The notes under the pieces are model-generated. The model was not told where the DNA came from, made no database searches, and worked only from the letters and a program-made list of their open reading frames with translations. DNA of 64,000 nt from Streptomyces zhaozhouensis (GTDB taxonomy: Bacteria > Actinomycetota > Actinomycetes > Streptomycetales > Streptomycetaceae). The stretch is from the NCBI RefSeq assembly GCF_900230195.1, contig NZ_OCNE01000002.1:186001-250000 (forward strand). Direction: 5' to 3'. Positions 8,668 through 17,599 of this stretch are shown here, in pieces (within the stretch, counting starts at the first letter, position 1; each line of letters starts with the position of its first letter). Made by a program: the position numbers and the translations under genes.

Positions 8668-9333
8668 ATGACTCCCTCACGCAGAGCACCCGACAACACC
8701 CGTCGCAACGAGGCCACCCGCAAGGCGATCCTCAACGCCGCGCTGGAGCTGGTCGGCGAGGTCGGCTACGCGAAGTTGAGCGTCGAGGGCATAGCGTCCC
8801 GGGCGGGCGCGGGGAAGCAGACGATCTACCGCTGGTGGCCGTCGAAGGGCGCGGTGCTCTTCGACGCGCTCCTCTCCCTCTCCGAGGGCCCCGAGGGCGG
8901 CCCCGGCGAGCTGCCCGACACGGGAGACCTGGAGTCCGACCTCAGGGCGGTACTCCGCGCCACGGCCGACGAGTTGAACGACCCGCGTTACAGCGAGCCG
9001 ATGCGGGCGCTGACGGTCGAGGTCCTGGTCGACCCGGAGCTGGCCGCCGACTACCAGCAGCGGCTGGAGGAGCCGATCCGCGAGGTCAAGCGGCGCCGGC
9101 TGCGCAGCGCGCAGGAGGCGGGCCAGCTCTCCTCAGAGCTGGATCTCGATGTCGCCGTGGAAATGATTTGGGGCCCGGTGCGCAATCGCTGGCTCCACCG
9201 GGACGGCCCGCTGACCGGGGAGTACGTCGACGTCGTGGTGCGGACCGCCCTCGACGGCCTGCGCGCCCCCGACACCCCCGAGGGGGCGACGGAGGGCCGC
9301 GAGGACGTCGGCGCCCCGGGAGGTACCGGATGA
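8668..9333 (+). CDS. TetR family transcriptional regulator
   Basis: About 221 residues. The N-terminal helix-turn-helix (residues 15-62: ILNAALELVGEVGYAKLSVE, then GAGKQTIYRWWPSKGAV) is a textbook TetR module. The C-terminal ligand domain matches the TetR_C_16-like type (YVDVVVRTALDGL near the end). ATG 8668 lies seven bases after TACGCT, so the mRNA may be leaderless; ATG 8650 in the same frame would lie upstream of that hexamer. It is divergent from the SDR gene and probably represses both through the two AGACG-N3-CGTCT sites. The last 20 residues are acidic and Gly-rich and look unstructured. Confidence 0.92.
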   Translation: MTPSRRAPDNTRRNEATRKAILNAALELVGEVGYAKLSVEGIASRAGAGKQTIYRWWPSKGAVLFDALLSLSEGPEGGPGELPDTGDLESDLRAVLRATADELNDPRYSEPMRALTVEVLVDPELAADYQQRLEEPIREVKRRRLRSAQEAGQLSSELDLDVAVEMIWGPVRNRWLHRDGPLTGEYVDVVVRTALDGLRAPDTPEGATEGREDVGAPGGTG

Positions 9334-9367
9334 CGAGGGAGCACGCACGGCCCCGATCGGCCTACGA

Positions 9368-10336
9368 TCAGCGGTTGACGGCCTCGGTGTCCTGGGTGAA
9401 GGACAGCAGCGCCCTCTCCAACCCGGCCCGGTCCGGCAGCCCGTCGGTGTCGTTGGCGCACTGCACGACCAACGCCGCGGTCGCTGCGCCCTGTTCGAGC
9501 GCGCGACGCGGTGGCAGTTCCGCCAGCCAGCCGGCGAGAAAGCCCGCGGCGAAGGCGTCGCCGGCTCCCACCGGATCGGCCACCGGCACGGTGAACGCCG
9601 ACTGGCGGCAGGCACCTTCGGCCGTGTGGCAGCCGGCCGACTTGTCCCGGTGCTTGATCACCACGGCCCGGGCCCCCGCTGCCAGCATCCGCTCCACCGC
9701 GGCCTCGGGCGTCTCCTCGGGACAGAGCAGCTCCAGCTCGTCCTCGCCGGTCAGCACGAGGTCGGCCCGGCCCATCAGCGGTCCGACCACCTCGCGCCAC
9801 CGCTCGGCGGGCCCCACCTTGAGCCGGATGTTGGGGTCGAAGGAGACCAACGCCCCCGCCTCGACCGCCAGGTCGAAGAGCCGTTCCGTCGCGGCCCGGG
9901 TGGACTCGGAGAGCATCGGGGTGATCCCGGTGACGTGCAGCAGCCGCGCCCCGGCCAGCGCCTCCAGCCCCACCTCCTCCGGCGTCATACGGGAGGCCGC
10001 CGAGCCGGCCCGGTAGTACTGCACGTCGATGGCGCGCGCCGGATGGCTGTCCCTGACCAGCATCCCGGTGTGTGCCGAGGAGTCCACGACCGCGTAGGAG
10101 GTGTCGATGCCATCGGAACGCAGCTTCGCCAACACGGCCCGCCCGGCCGGGTCGTCGCCGACCCTGCCCAGCCAGCGGGTGCGGTGGCCCAACCTGGCGA
10201 GCCCCGCCGCGACATTGCTCTCGGCGCCCGCGATGGAGCGCCGGAAGGTGGTGGCGTGCTCCAGCGGCACGCCCGGCTCGGCCAGCAGCAGGCTCATCGC
10301 CTCACCGCAGACCACGACCTCGGGTGTCTCACTCAT
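9368..10336 (-). CDS. dgoK: 2-keto-3-deoxy-sugar-acid kinase, PfkB family
   Basis: PfkB/ribokinase-fold kinase, 322 residues. The N-terminal signature region (AGAESNVAAGLARLG) and the C-terminal signature DPVGAGDAFAAGF (residues 254-266, catalytic Asp near 260) are intact. KDG-kinase-like features include DVQYYRAGSAASRMTPEE. It should phosphorylate 2-keto-3-deoxygalactonate or 2-keto-3-deoxygluconate at C6 using ATP. It is the last gene of a minus-strand operon, and its ATG overlaps the upstream aldolase stop (ATGA), indicating translational coupling. Together with a D-galactonate-dehydratase-type enzyme and an aldolase, it completes a De Ley-Doudoroff route. The symbol rests on context, since E. 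coli dgoK is not itself a PfkB enzyme; a kdgK-type label is equally fair. Confidence 0.85.
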   Translation of the reverse strand: MSETPEVVVCGEAMSLLLAEPGVPLEHATTFRRSIAGAESNVAAGLARLGHRTRWLGRVGDDPAGRAVLAKLRSDGIDTSYAVVDSSAHTGMLVRDSHPARAIDVQYYRAGSAASRMTPEEVGLEALAGARLLHVTGITPMLSESTRAATERLFDLAVEAGALVSFDPNIRLKVGPAERWREVVGPLMGRADLVLTGEDELELLCPEETPEAAVERMLAAGARAVVIKHRDKSAGCHTAEGACRQSAFTVPVADPVGAGDAFAAGFLAGWLAELPPRRALEQGAATAALVVQCANDTDGLPDRAGLERALLSFTQDTEAVNR

Positions 10337-10965
10337 GCCGACGCCTCCTCGGTCAGCCGCAGATAGGTCCCGGCCCGCTCGGCCAGGGTGTCGAGCGCTC
10401 CCCCGTCGGCCGCGTCCCCCAGCAGCGGGGAGCCGACGCCGACCGCGACCGCTCCCGCCTCCAGATACGCCCTGGCGGCCTCGGCGTCCACCCCGCCGAC
10501 CGGAACCAGCGGCACACCGGGGAACGGCCCCCGCAGCGCGCGCAGATAGCGCGGTCCGCCCATCGCGTCCGCGGGGAAGATCTTGATCGCCGTGGCGCCC
10601 GCGCTGCGGGCGGCGATGATCTCGCTGGGCGTCAACGCCCCGGCCAGGGTGGGCAGGCCGAGGCGGTGGGCCTCGTCGAGCCCGGCGCCGAGTCCCGGGG
10701 TCACAAGGAAGTCGGCACCGGCCGCGTGGGCGGCCGTGGCGTCCTCCGCCGTGAGCACGGTGCCGGCGCCCAGGGGCGCCTCCGGGCCCAGCTCGGCGCG
10801 GGCGGCCGCGATGACGTCCAGGGCGTCGCGCCCGCTCAGGGAGATCTCGACCAGGCTCACGCCCTGGCTGACCAGGGTGCGCACCGCGCGCAGCGACGCG
10901 TCCGGGTCGGAGCCGCGCACGATGGCCAGCAGCCGCCTGGCGCGCAGCGATTCCAGCAGGTTCAT
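10333..10965 (-). CDS. dgoA: 2-keto-3-deoxy-6-phosphogluconate/galactonate aldolase
   Basis: Class I aldolase of the KDPG/KHG family, 210 residues, the usual length. The catalytic Glu lies in VEISLSG (residue 40), the phosphate-binding segment is GAGTV, and the Schiff-base Lys is in TAIKIFPA (residue 128). It splits the phosphorylated keto-deoxy acid into pyruvate and glyceraldehyde 3-phosphate. The gene sits between the dehydratase and the kinase and overlaps the kinase start by four bases. KDPG and KDPGal aldolases cannot be told apart from sequence alone; the galactonate assignment comes from the dehydratase. Confidence 0.88.
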   Translation of the reverse strand: MNLLESLRARRLLAIVRGSDPDASLRAVRTLVSQGVSLVEISLSGRDALDVIAAARAELGPEAPLGAGTVLTAEDATAAHAAGADFLVTPGLGAGLDEAHRLGLPTLAGALTPSEIIAARSAGATAIKIFPADAMGGPRYLRALRGPFPGVPLVPVGGVDAEAARAYLEAGAVAVGVGSPLLGDAADGGALDTLAERAGTYLRLTEEASA

Positions 10966-11053
10966 CGATCAGCCTTCTTCAAAGGTCACGGGCCGGTGTC
11001 CTGGGCACAAGCCTCGCAGATCGCCCTGGGCCACGATCCGGGGGCTCCTCGTC

Positions 11054-12199
11054 TCACCACTCGGCGAAGCCGCCGTCGGGGTGGCGCCAGACCGGATTGC
11101 GCCAGGCGTGCCCCGTGCGGTCGGCCTCCCGGACCGCCGCCTCGTCGACCGTGACCCCGAGCCCGGGCAGCTCGGTGCGGGTGGCGTGCCCGTCGACGAA
11201 GCGGAAGGGCTCGGTGTCGAGGACGTACGAGAGCAGGTCGGCCTCGCGGTTGTAGTGGATGCCCAGACTCTGTTCCTGGATCAGGAAGTTCGGTGTGGCG
11301 AAGACCACCTGGAGGCTGGCGGCGAGGGAGATGGGGCCGAGCGGGCAGTGGGGCGCCAAGTGGGCGCCGAAGGTCTCGGCGAGGGAGGCGATGCGGCGCA
11401 CCTCGGAGATGCCGCCCGCGTGGGAGAGATCGGGCTGGACGACGGCCACCCCGGACTGGAGCACGGGCAGGAAGCCGGAGCGGTCGTAGATCCGCTCGCC
11501 GGTGGCGATCGGGACCGGGCCGGCCTCCACGAGACCCGCCAGCACATGGTTCTGCTCGGGCGGCAGCGGCTCCTCCACGAAGAGCGGGTGGAGCGGGGCT
11601 ATCTCGTGCAGGAGTCGTCGGGAGCTGGCGGCGCTGAAGCGCCCGTGGCAGTCGATCGCGATGTCCCGCTCGGGGCCGAGGACCTCCCTGGCCGTGGCGA
11701 CCCGCGCCACGACGCCCTCGATCTCGGCGACGCTGGCATGGGGACGGGTGACCCCGGCGGCGTTCATCTTCACGGCGGTGAAGCCGGCGTCCACCTGGGC
11801 GGCGACCTGGTCGGCGAGTTCGCTGGGGTCGTCGCCACCCACCCAGGCGTAGACCCGGGCGCGGTCCCGCACCGGGCCGCCGAGCAGGGCGTGCACGGGC
11901 GCCCCGTAGTGCTTGCCCGCGATGTCCCACAGCGCCTGGTCGAGGCCCGCGACAGCGCTGGAGAGTACCGGTCCTCCCCGGTAGAAGCCGCCCTTGGTGA
12001 GCACCTGCCAGTGGTCCTCGACGCGCAGCGGGTCGCGCCCCACGAGGTACTCGGCGAGCACGTCGACGGCGGCGCGGACCACTTCGGCGCGGCCCTCCAC
12101 GACGGGTTCGCCCCAGCCGACGACGCCCTCGTCGGTCTCGACCCGGCAGAAGAGCCAACGCGGCGGGAGGAGGAACGTCTCGATGCGGGTGATCTTCAT
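11054..12199 (-). CDS. dgoD: D-galactonate dehydratase, enolase superfamily
   Basis: Mandelate-racemase/enolase superfamily member, 381 residues, that removes water from D-galactonate to give 2-keto-3-deoxygalactonate with Mg2+. Visible residues: VKMNA (143-147), DCHGRF with metal-binding Asp183 and catalytic His185, VEEPLPPE (Glu209-210), ATGERI (Glu235), QPDLSHAGG, and APHCPLGP with His284. GIHYN and the WRNP.WRH..G..AEW ending are shared with characterised GalD/DgoD enzymes. ATG 12199 begins MKITRIETF, the usual family start. It is second in the operon, 96 bases after the GntR gene. Confidence 0.9.
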   Translation of the reverse strand: MKITRIETFLLPPRWLFCRVETDEGVVGWGEPVVEGRAEVVRAAVDVLAEYLVGRDPLRVEDHWQVLTKGGFYRGGPVLSSAVAGLDQALWDIAGKHYGAPVHALLGGPVRDRARVYAWVGGDDPSELADQVAAQVDAGFTAVKMNAAGVTRPHASVAEIEGVVARVATAREVLGPERDIAIDCHGRFSAASSRRLLHEIAPLHPLFVEEPLPPEQNHVLAGLVEAGPVPIATGERIYDRSGFLPVLQSGVAVVQPDLSHAGGISEVRRIASLAETFGAHLAPHCPLGPISLAASLQVVFATPNFLIQEQSLGIHYNREADLLSYVLDTEPFRFVDGHATRTELPGLGVTVDEAAVREADRTGHAWRNPVWRHPDGGFAEW

Positions 12200-12295
12200 G
12201 TGGGGTGCCTCGTGCGTGCTTTCCGTGCGGTGGGTGCGTGGTGCGCGGTCGTGGCCCGCGAAGGAAGGTGCCGGGTGTACGGGCGGTGGGCGGCG

Positions 12296-13015
12296 CTAGT
12301 CGGGCTCCGGCCGGCTGACGCGGTCGAGGTCGCGGGCGGCCTTGTCGAGCAGCGCCCGCATCAGCGCCTCGGCGCCGTCGGGATCGCCCGCACGCACCGC
12401 CACGAGGACGGCCTCGTGGTGGGGCACCGGGTCGCCGGCGGCCGCGGAGCTGTGCACGAGCAGGTCGCGGCGTTCCAGTCCGGACTCGATGACCAGCTCC
12501 ATGCGGACCAGCAGCTCGTTGTGGGTGGCGGCCAACAGCGCCCGGTGGAAGGCGATATCCGCCGCGGCGGCCTCGGCGGGCGAGACGGCGCGCCCCATCG
12601 CGGCCAGGGCGTCGTCCAGGGCGGCGAGGTCGTCGGGGCCGCGGCGCTCGGCGGCGAGCCGGGCGGCCGCGGGCTCCACGATGGCGCGGACCTCGCCGAG
12701 ATCCCGGTGAAGCGCCGCGCCGGCTCCCCCGTCGGCCGGCGCGGTGGCGAGTCGCCAGCGGATCACGTCGGGGTCGAGCAGATTCCACTGGGACCGCGGC
12801 CGGACGAAGGTCCCTCGACGTTGCCGGGCGTCGACCAGCCCCTTGGCCGCGAGCACCTTGAGAGACTCCCGCAGCGCGGTGAGGCTGACGTCCAACTCCG
12901 CCTGGAGGGCGACCAGGTCGAGCGTGCCGCCCTCCGGCCACTCCCCGCCCAGCAGCCGGTGGGCCAGCACCTCGACGGTCTGGCCGTGGACGCCTCGGGA
13001 GGCGTAGGGCTCCAT
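12296..13015 (-). CDS. GntR (FadR subfamily) regulator of galactonate genes
   Basis: About 239 residues. An N-terminal winged helix (residues 10-75, with ALRESLKVLAAKGLVDARQ and RGTFVRPR) precedes an all-helical FCD domain (RAIVEPAAARLAAERR, ADIAFHRALLAATHNELL, HHEAVLVAVRAGD). FCD domains usually bind a small organic acid and often a metal. GGGGGGAGG precedes ATG 13015. It is the first gene of the dgo-type operon, so by analogy with DgoR it probably represses the operon and responds to galactonate or a derivative. Confidence 0.9.
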   Translation of the reverse strand: MEPYASRGVHGQTVEVLAHRLLGGEWPEGGTLDLVALQAELDVSLTALRESLKVLAAKGLVDARQRRGTFVRPRSQWNLLDPDVIRWRLATAPADGGAGAALHRDLGEVRAIVEPAAARLAAERRGPDDLAALDDALAAMGRAVSPAEAAAADIAFHRALLAATHNELLVRMELVIESGLERRDLLVHSSAAAGDPVPHHEAVLVAVRAGDPDGAEALMRALLDKAARDLDRVSRPEPD

Positions 13016-13078
13016 GGCCCGCCTCCCCCCGATCGTCGTCCCCCGTCCGAGGAACAGCCTGCGCCGCCTCCGGCCCGG

Positions 13079-13105
13079 TGTCAACAATTCTTACTAATTA
13101 ATGAG
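13079..13105 (-). promoter_or_regulatory. AT-rich candidate promoter/operator before the galactonate operon
   Basis: In an otherwise GC-rich region 13081-13107 is strikingly AT-rich. On the minus strand TTGACA (13084-13079) is a perfect -35 hexamer, though the -10 at the right distance (CAGGCT) is weak. The adjoining ATTAATTAGTAAGAAT holds overlapping short inverted repeats (TTA..TAA) that could bind the GntR protein. The site lies 64-90 bases upstream of ATG 13015 and about 165 upstream of the divergent PhyH gene. Confidence 0.4.
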
Positions 13106-13268
13106 TTTCCCAACGAAGGAAAGACGGGAGGCCGAGGGGTGCGCAGGGCCAGGCGATGGCTTGCGGGAGTTCCGTCGCGCGTGCGTCGGTTGCTGGGGTT
13201 GCCTGTACCGGAGCGCCCCGTCAAAAGGGATTGCCCCGCCGGACGCTCGTGCCTCACCATCGACGCCC

Positions 13269-14075
13269 ATGGCCAACCCACACGACACACTGACCCAGGA
13301 CCAGGTCGAGGGCTTCGTGCGCGACGGCTTCGTACGGGTGCCGGAGGCGTTTCCCCGGTCCGTGGCGGAGGCGGGACAGGCGGAGTTGTGGCGGATGGCG
13401 GAGGTCGACCCGGACGATCCCGCCGGCTGGCCGGGGCCGCTGATCCGCATCGAGGGCTCGGCGGCGGAGCCGTTCCGGCAGGCGGCCAACACGGAGCGGC
13501 TGCGGAGGGCACTCGACCAACTGGTGGGCGTCGGCAGGTGGTTGCCGCGGCTGGGTCTGGGGACCTTTCCCATCCGCTTTCCCCACCCGGAGCAGCCGGG
13601 CGACGCCGGCTGGCATCTCGACGCCAGCTTCGCCGGCGGAGCGGACGGCACCGAGCCCCGGATCAATCTGCGTTCGCGGGGTCGGGCTCTGCTGATGCTG
13701 TTTCTCTTCACCGACGTCGGCGAGGACGACGCGCCGACCAGGATCAAGGTCGGTTCACACCGCGACGTACCGCCGTTCCTGGCGGAGGCCGGGGAGGAGG
13801 GGCGGGAGTTCTTCGAGCTGTGCGGGGCGATGGACGAGGCCGGCCGGCTGGACGCGGCGGACCGCCCGGAGGCGTTGGCGACGGGGCGGGCCGGCGACGT
13901 GTATCTGTGCCATCCCTTCCTGGTGCACGCCGCCCAGCCGCACCGGGGCAGCCGGCCGAGGATCATCGCGCAGCCGCCGCTGGAGCCGGTGGCGCCGCTC
14001 CAGTTGGCGCGGGCCGACGGCGGCTACTCGCCGGTGGAGGCGGCGGTCCGGCTGGGCCTCGGCCTCGACGACTGA
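13269..14075 (+). CDS. Phytanoyl-CoA dioxygenase (PhyH) family oxygenase
   Basis: Fe(II)/2-oxoglutarate-dependent oxygenase fold, 268 residues. The metal triad is visible as the HxD pair in GWHLDASF and a distal His in HPFLVHAAQPHRG. The 2-oxoglutarate Arg is probably in GSRPRII. The substrate is unknown; bacterial PhyH proteins act on many small molecules. It is divergent from the galactonate operon but shares no obvious pathway with it. The frame is open upstream to 13101; ATG 13269 (MANPHDTL) is chosen because the extra 56 residues are low-complexity and Arg/Gly-rich. Confidence 0.85.
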   Translation: MANPHDTLTQDQVEGFVRDGFVRVPEAFPRSVAEAGQAELWRMAEVDPDDPAGWPGPLIRIEGSAAEPFRQAANTERLRRALDQLVGVGRWLPRLGLGTFPIRFPHPEQPGDAGWHLDASFAGGADGTEPRINLRSRGRALLMLFLFTDVGEDDAPTRIKVGSHRDVPPFLAEAGEEGREFFELCGAMDEAGRLDAADRPEALATGRAGDVYLCHPFLVHAAQPHRGSRPRIIAQPPLEPVAPLQLARADGGYSPVEAAVRLGLGLDD

Positions 14076-14116
14076 GCCACGCCGCGCCGTCGGGGGGCGG
14101 CCACGGAGCCCCGGGA

Positions 14117-14761
14117 TCAGCCCGCCAGACCGTGGCGGATGGCGAAGATCGCCAGCCGTACCCGGCTGGGGCTGTCCGTCTTCCGCATCAGGCTGCCGAC
14201 GTGGGTCTTCACGGTGGTCATCCCGACCCGCATCCGGTCGGCGATCTCCCCGTTGCTCAGCCCGGCGCCGACGCAGGCCAGCACCTCGCGTTCGCGGGCG
14301 GTCAGCGGAGGCGGCTCCGGCGGGCGCTCCGCGCGCCACGCGCTCGTCGCCTGGCCCACCAGCCGGGCCAGCACCGGCCCGCTGAACGGGCTGCCGCCGG
14401 CCGCCGCCTGGCGGACCGCGTCCAGAAGTTCGCCCGGCGTCGCGTCCTTCGCCAGAAAGCCACAGGCCCCGGCGGCCAGCGCGGGGTAGAGATGGTCGTC
14501 GTCATCGAAGGTGGTCAGCACGACGACTCTGGTCTCCGGACGGTCGGCGAGCACCCGCGCCGTGGCCGCGGTGCCGTCCATCCCCGGCATCCGCAGGTCC
14601 ATCAACACCACGTCCGGGGCGGCCGAGGCGACCAGCCGCACCGCTTCCTCGCCGTCCGCCGCCTCACCGACCACCCTGATGTCCTCCGTGGAGTCGCAGA
14701 GCATCCGCAGCCCGGCGCGGACCAGTTGCTGGTCGTCGACCAGCAGTACCCCTGTCGTCAC
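14117..14761 (-). CDS. LuxR/NarL-type response regulator
   Basis: 214 residues. Receiver domain 1-120 has the acidic pocket (LVDD), phosphoacceptor Asp55 in VVLMDLRMPGMDG, the conserved Thr in VVLTTF, and Lys in FLAKDA. The C-terminal LuxR helix-turn-helix (150-205) includes LTAREREVLACVGAGLSNGE and GMTTVKTHVGSLMRK. It is encoded three bases after the sensor kinase stop, so the two form one operon and one signalling pair. The target genes are not evident from context. Confidence 0.93.
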   Translation of the reverse strand: MTTGVLLVDDQQLVRAGLRMLCDSTEDIRVVGEAADGEEAVRLVASAAPDVVLMDLRMPGMDGTAATARVLADRPETRVVVLTTFDDDDHLYPALAAGACGFLAKDATPGELLDAVRQAAAGGSPFSGPVLARLVGQATSAWRAERPPEPPPLTAREREVLACVGAGLSNGEIADRMRVGMTTVKTHVGSLMRKTDSPSRVRLAIFAIRHGLAG

Positions 14762-14764
14762 GGT

Positions 14765-15955
14765 TCACCTCCTCGCCACCCGGGCGGCGTCGGTCGGCAC
14801 CGTCGCCCGCAGCCGCCAGCCCCGGCCCTCGGGCCCGGCGGTGACGGTACCGCCGAGCAGTGCGAGGCGTTCGCGCAGCCCCTCGATGCCGTAGCCGGAG
14901 TCGACCAGCAGCCGTTCCGGTGCCGGGGCACCGTCCCCTCCGTCGCTGATCTCGACGAGGACGGCGTCGTCGGCCAGCGCCACCGAGACCCGTGCGCGGG
15001 CGCCGACCCCCGCGTGCTTGGCGACGTTGGTCAGTCCCTCCTGCACCACCCGCAGCACCGCGAGCCCGCGCAGCGCGTCCAGGCCGGCGACCTCGGGGTC
15101 GACCTGGCTCTCCAGCAGCAGCCCGTTACGGCCGGAGCGTTCCACCACCGACGCGAGGGCGGCGGGCAGTTCGGCCGGCTCGACCAGCAGCGAACGGGTC
15201 GGGTCGGTGACCGATGCCGGGTCGCGGAGCACGGCGACCAGCCGGCGCAGATCGACGAGCGCGGTGGTGGCCGAGCCGTGCACGTCGTCCAGCACGGTGC
15301 GCACCCGCGGGTCGAGATCGGGCAGGACCTCCCGGGCCACCCCGGCCCGCAGCGCCATCGAGGCGACATGGTGAGCGACCAGATCGTGCACCTCCCGCGC
15401 CAGCTCGGCGCGTTCGGCCAACCGCGCGCCGAGGGCGGCCAGTTCCTTGCGCTCCTCGGCCTCGCGCGCCCTGGCCTGGGCCTGGGCCAGATTCTGGCTG
15501 AGGGCACGAAGCCACCACCCCAGCAGCAGTGGCGCGGCGACCAGCACCACCAGCAGGTAGCCGAGCCCGACGGCGTCCGCGCACTCGCCGCACTCCAGGT
15601 ACACCACCAGGTATGCCAGCGCCAGGGCCGCCCCGCCGAACAGCGCGGCTTTGGGCGGTCGGCGGGCGGCGAGTTCGACCATGGCGAGGCAGGCGGCGAC
15701 CTTCACGACGGCGGGCGGGGCGTCGGCCACGGCACCGGCGACGACCACCAGCGCGGCCTCGACGAAGACCACCGACAGCGGCAGACAGCCACCGGGAAGG
15801 AGAGCGAGCGCCGCGACCAGGGCGAACGCCCAGTCGGCCGAGGTGGGTTCGCCGCTGCCGACCAGCAGCAGACAGCCGGGGGCGAGCAGCGCGGGTACCA
15901 GCCGCACCGGCCCCCTCCGGTCCCTCACCGCATCGGTGAGCCAGCTCATCCGCAC
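14765..15955 (-). CDS. Sensor histidine kinase, HisKA_3 type
   Basis: 396 residues. Residues 15-150 contain about five hydrophobic segments and little periplasmic sequence, so the signal is probably sensed within or at the membrane. A coiled-coil-like stretch (150-185) precedes the HisKA_3 dimerisation domain with phosphoacceptor His190 in LAREVHDLVAHH. The ATPase domain follows, with VVQEGLTNVAKHAG (N box) and GYGIEGLRERLALLGG (G box). GTG 15955 lies seven bases after TAACGT on the minus strand, so the transcript is probably leaderless. Its partner regulator follows immediately. Confidence 0.93.
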   Translation of the reverse strand: MRMSWLTDAVRDRRGPVRLVPALLAPGCLLLVGSGEPTSADWAFALVAALALLPGGCLPLSVVFVEAALVVVAGAVADAPPAVVKVAACLAMVELAARRPPKAALFGGAALALAYLVVYLECGECADAVGLGYLLVVLVAAPLLLGWWLRALSQNLAQAQARAREAEERKELAALGARLAERAELAREVHDLVAHHVASMALRAGVAREVLPDLDPRVRTVLDDVHGSATTALVDLRRLVAVLRDPASVTDPTRSLLVEPAELPAALASVVERSGRNGLLLESQVDPEVAGLDALRGLAVLRVVQEGLTNVAKHAGVGARARVSVALADDAVLVEISDGGDGAPAPERLLVDSGYGIEGLRERLALLGGTVTAGPEGRGWRLRATVPTDAARVARR

Positions 15956-16036
15956 GGTGACGACGTTAGCCGGGCCGGGGACCGGCCGGGTCGTCCCAGG
16001 GGAGGAGTCGGACCTCCTCCCGGGGGCCGCCGAGGC

Positions 16037-17599
16037 TCAGGGGACGGGCCGCCCCGACCTCTCGTCGGCTGGCGAGGCGCCGACGCCGGCATCGCTCCCG
16101 GCCTCGGCATCGCTCCCGGCCTCGACCTCGACCTCGACAGACGCGGCCACGGCCTTCTCGGGCGCGGAGCCCCTGGACGCGCCGGCACCGCAGTCGCCGA
16201 CTCCTGAGTCGCCGGCTCCGCAGTCGCCGGCACCGGAAACTTCCGCTCCTGGGGCGTCGGGCGCGGGATCCCCGGTGGCCGGGTCGCAAGCTCCGGGGCT
16301 GTCGGCACCGGCAGTCTGGCGTCCGCGGCGGGAGGCGTCCATCTCCCGCCACTCCGGCCGGAGTCCGGCGATGGTGGTGGTGAGCAGATAGAGAGAGCCG
16401 ACGACCAGCAGCGTCGGGCCGAGCCCGGCCGCCGTGACCGCCAGGCCGCCGAGCAGCCCGCCCAGCGGGATGCCCGACCAGGCCAGCGAGGTGGACAGCG
16501 CCTTGGTGCGGCCCAGCAGCCGGCGGGGTATCAGTTCGAACATCACCGCCCCGATGATCGGGTTGAGAAAGCCGGCCCCGAGGCCGCCCAACACGAAGAC
16601 CACGGCCACCACGGGAAGCGGCGCGTGCCCGTCCAACGCGAGCGCCATGACCAGATAGCGCGGCAGACCGCACACCGTGTAGCCGATCAGCACCACGGGC
16701 CGGCGGGGCAGTCGGTGCGCCAGGGCCGTCGCGATCAGACTCCCGACGACGGCGCCGACGCTGAACGTCGCCACCAGCACGCCGAGCGCCGAGGGGCCCG
16801 CGCCGCTGCGTTCCGCCCAGACCGGAAGCAGGACGGAGCTGAACGCCGCGTCCAGCAGGTTGGTGATCGCGATGGTGATCATCAACGCCAGCAACAGCGG
16901 CGCCCCGCTCAGAAAACGAAAGCCCTCGGCCATCTGCCGCCAGTAACCGGAAGCCGGCGCCCCCGTCCCGCCCTCCACGGCCTCGGGCGGCACGGGGCGC
17001 CCCATCCCCGGGGGCAGGGTCAGCGCGATCACCAGGGACCCGGTCACGAAGCAGGCCGCGTTCACATAGAGCCCGGCCAACGGCCCGACCAGCGCGATCA
17101 GTCCGCCACCGGCGAGCGGCCCGACCGTGGTGGCCAGCCGTTCGATCACCCCGGCGGCGCCGGTGGCGCGTTCCAGGGGGAGCGTGCCGCGTTCGGCCGC
17201 CTCCGGGATCATGACCTCCTTGGCCAGGTCACCCGGCCCCCGGGACGCTCCGACCAGCGCGACCAGCACCAGCAGTGCCCAGAGCGGAAGCGCGTCGGCG
17301 GCGTGCAGAAGCGGGACGAGACAGATGGCCACCGCGCTGAACAGGTCGGTCGTCCAGGACACGACACGCGGCCCGATCCGGTCGACCACGGGTCCGCTGA
17401 GTGCCTTGACCAGCACATACGGCGTCATCTCGCAGAACGCCACCAGCCCGGTCTGGGCGGCGCTCCCCGTGGAGGTGAGCACGAACCACGGAAGCGCGAT
17501 GGCGGCGACGCGGCTTCCGGTGTAGGCGATGCCCATCGCCGTCAACACGCCGACCAGCGGCCGGAGTCGGTTCTCCGCAGCCCTCGTCGCCCGTCTCAT
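16037..17599 (-). CDS. MFS efflux transporter with repetitive C-terminal tail
   Basis: 520 residues. Residues 1-410 form a 12-helix major facilitator of the enterobactin-exporter/MFS_3 type. The first helix pair begins with LVGVLTAMGIAYTGSRVAAI, and the loop between helices 2 and 3 has KALSGPVVDRIG. Such proteins export drugs or metabolites. The final 100 residues are a low-complexity tail built from near repeats such as GAGDCGAGDSGVGDCGAG and VEVEVEAGSDAEAGSDAG, which have no counterpart in typical MFS proteins. Its ATG overlaps the stop of the upstream regulator (ATGA), so the pair is co-translated. Confidence 0.9.
   Translation of the reverse strand: MRRATRAAENRLRPLVGVLTAMGIAYTGSRVAAIALPWFVLTSTGSAAQTGLVAFCEMTPYVLVKALSGPVVDRIGPRVVSWTTDLFSAVAICLVPLLHAADALPLWALLVLVALVGASRGPGDLAKEVMIPEAAERGTLPLERATGAAGVIERLATTVGPLAGGGLIALVGPLAGLYVNAACFVTGSLVIALTLPPGMGRPVPPEAVEGGTGAPASGYWRQMAEGFRFLSGAPLLLALMITIAITNLLDAAFSSVLLPVWAERSGAGPSALGVLVATFSVGAVVGSLIATALAHRLPRRPVVLIGYTVCGLPRYLVMALALDGHAPLPVVAVVFVLGGLGAGFLNPIIGAVMFELIPRRLLGRTKALSTSLAWSGIPLGGLLGGLAVTAAGLGPTLLVVGSLYLLTTTIAGLRPEWREMDASRRGRQTAGADSPGACDPATGDPAPDAPGAEVSGAGDCGAGDSGVGDCGAGASRGSAPEKAVAASVEVEVEAGSDAEAGSDAGVGASPADERSGRPVP
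16080..16260 (-). repeat. Short in-frame tandem repeats in the 3' end of the MFS gene
   Basis: Reading on the plus strand, GGCATCGCTCCCGGCCTC recurs in tandem near 16086-16125, and a 15-base unit with core AGTCGCCGGCTCCGC recurs near 16193-16240. All spacings are multiples of three, so the frame is kept while the protein tail grows. Confidence 0.65.
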
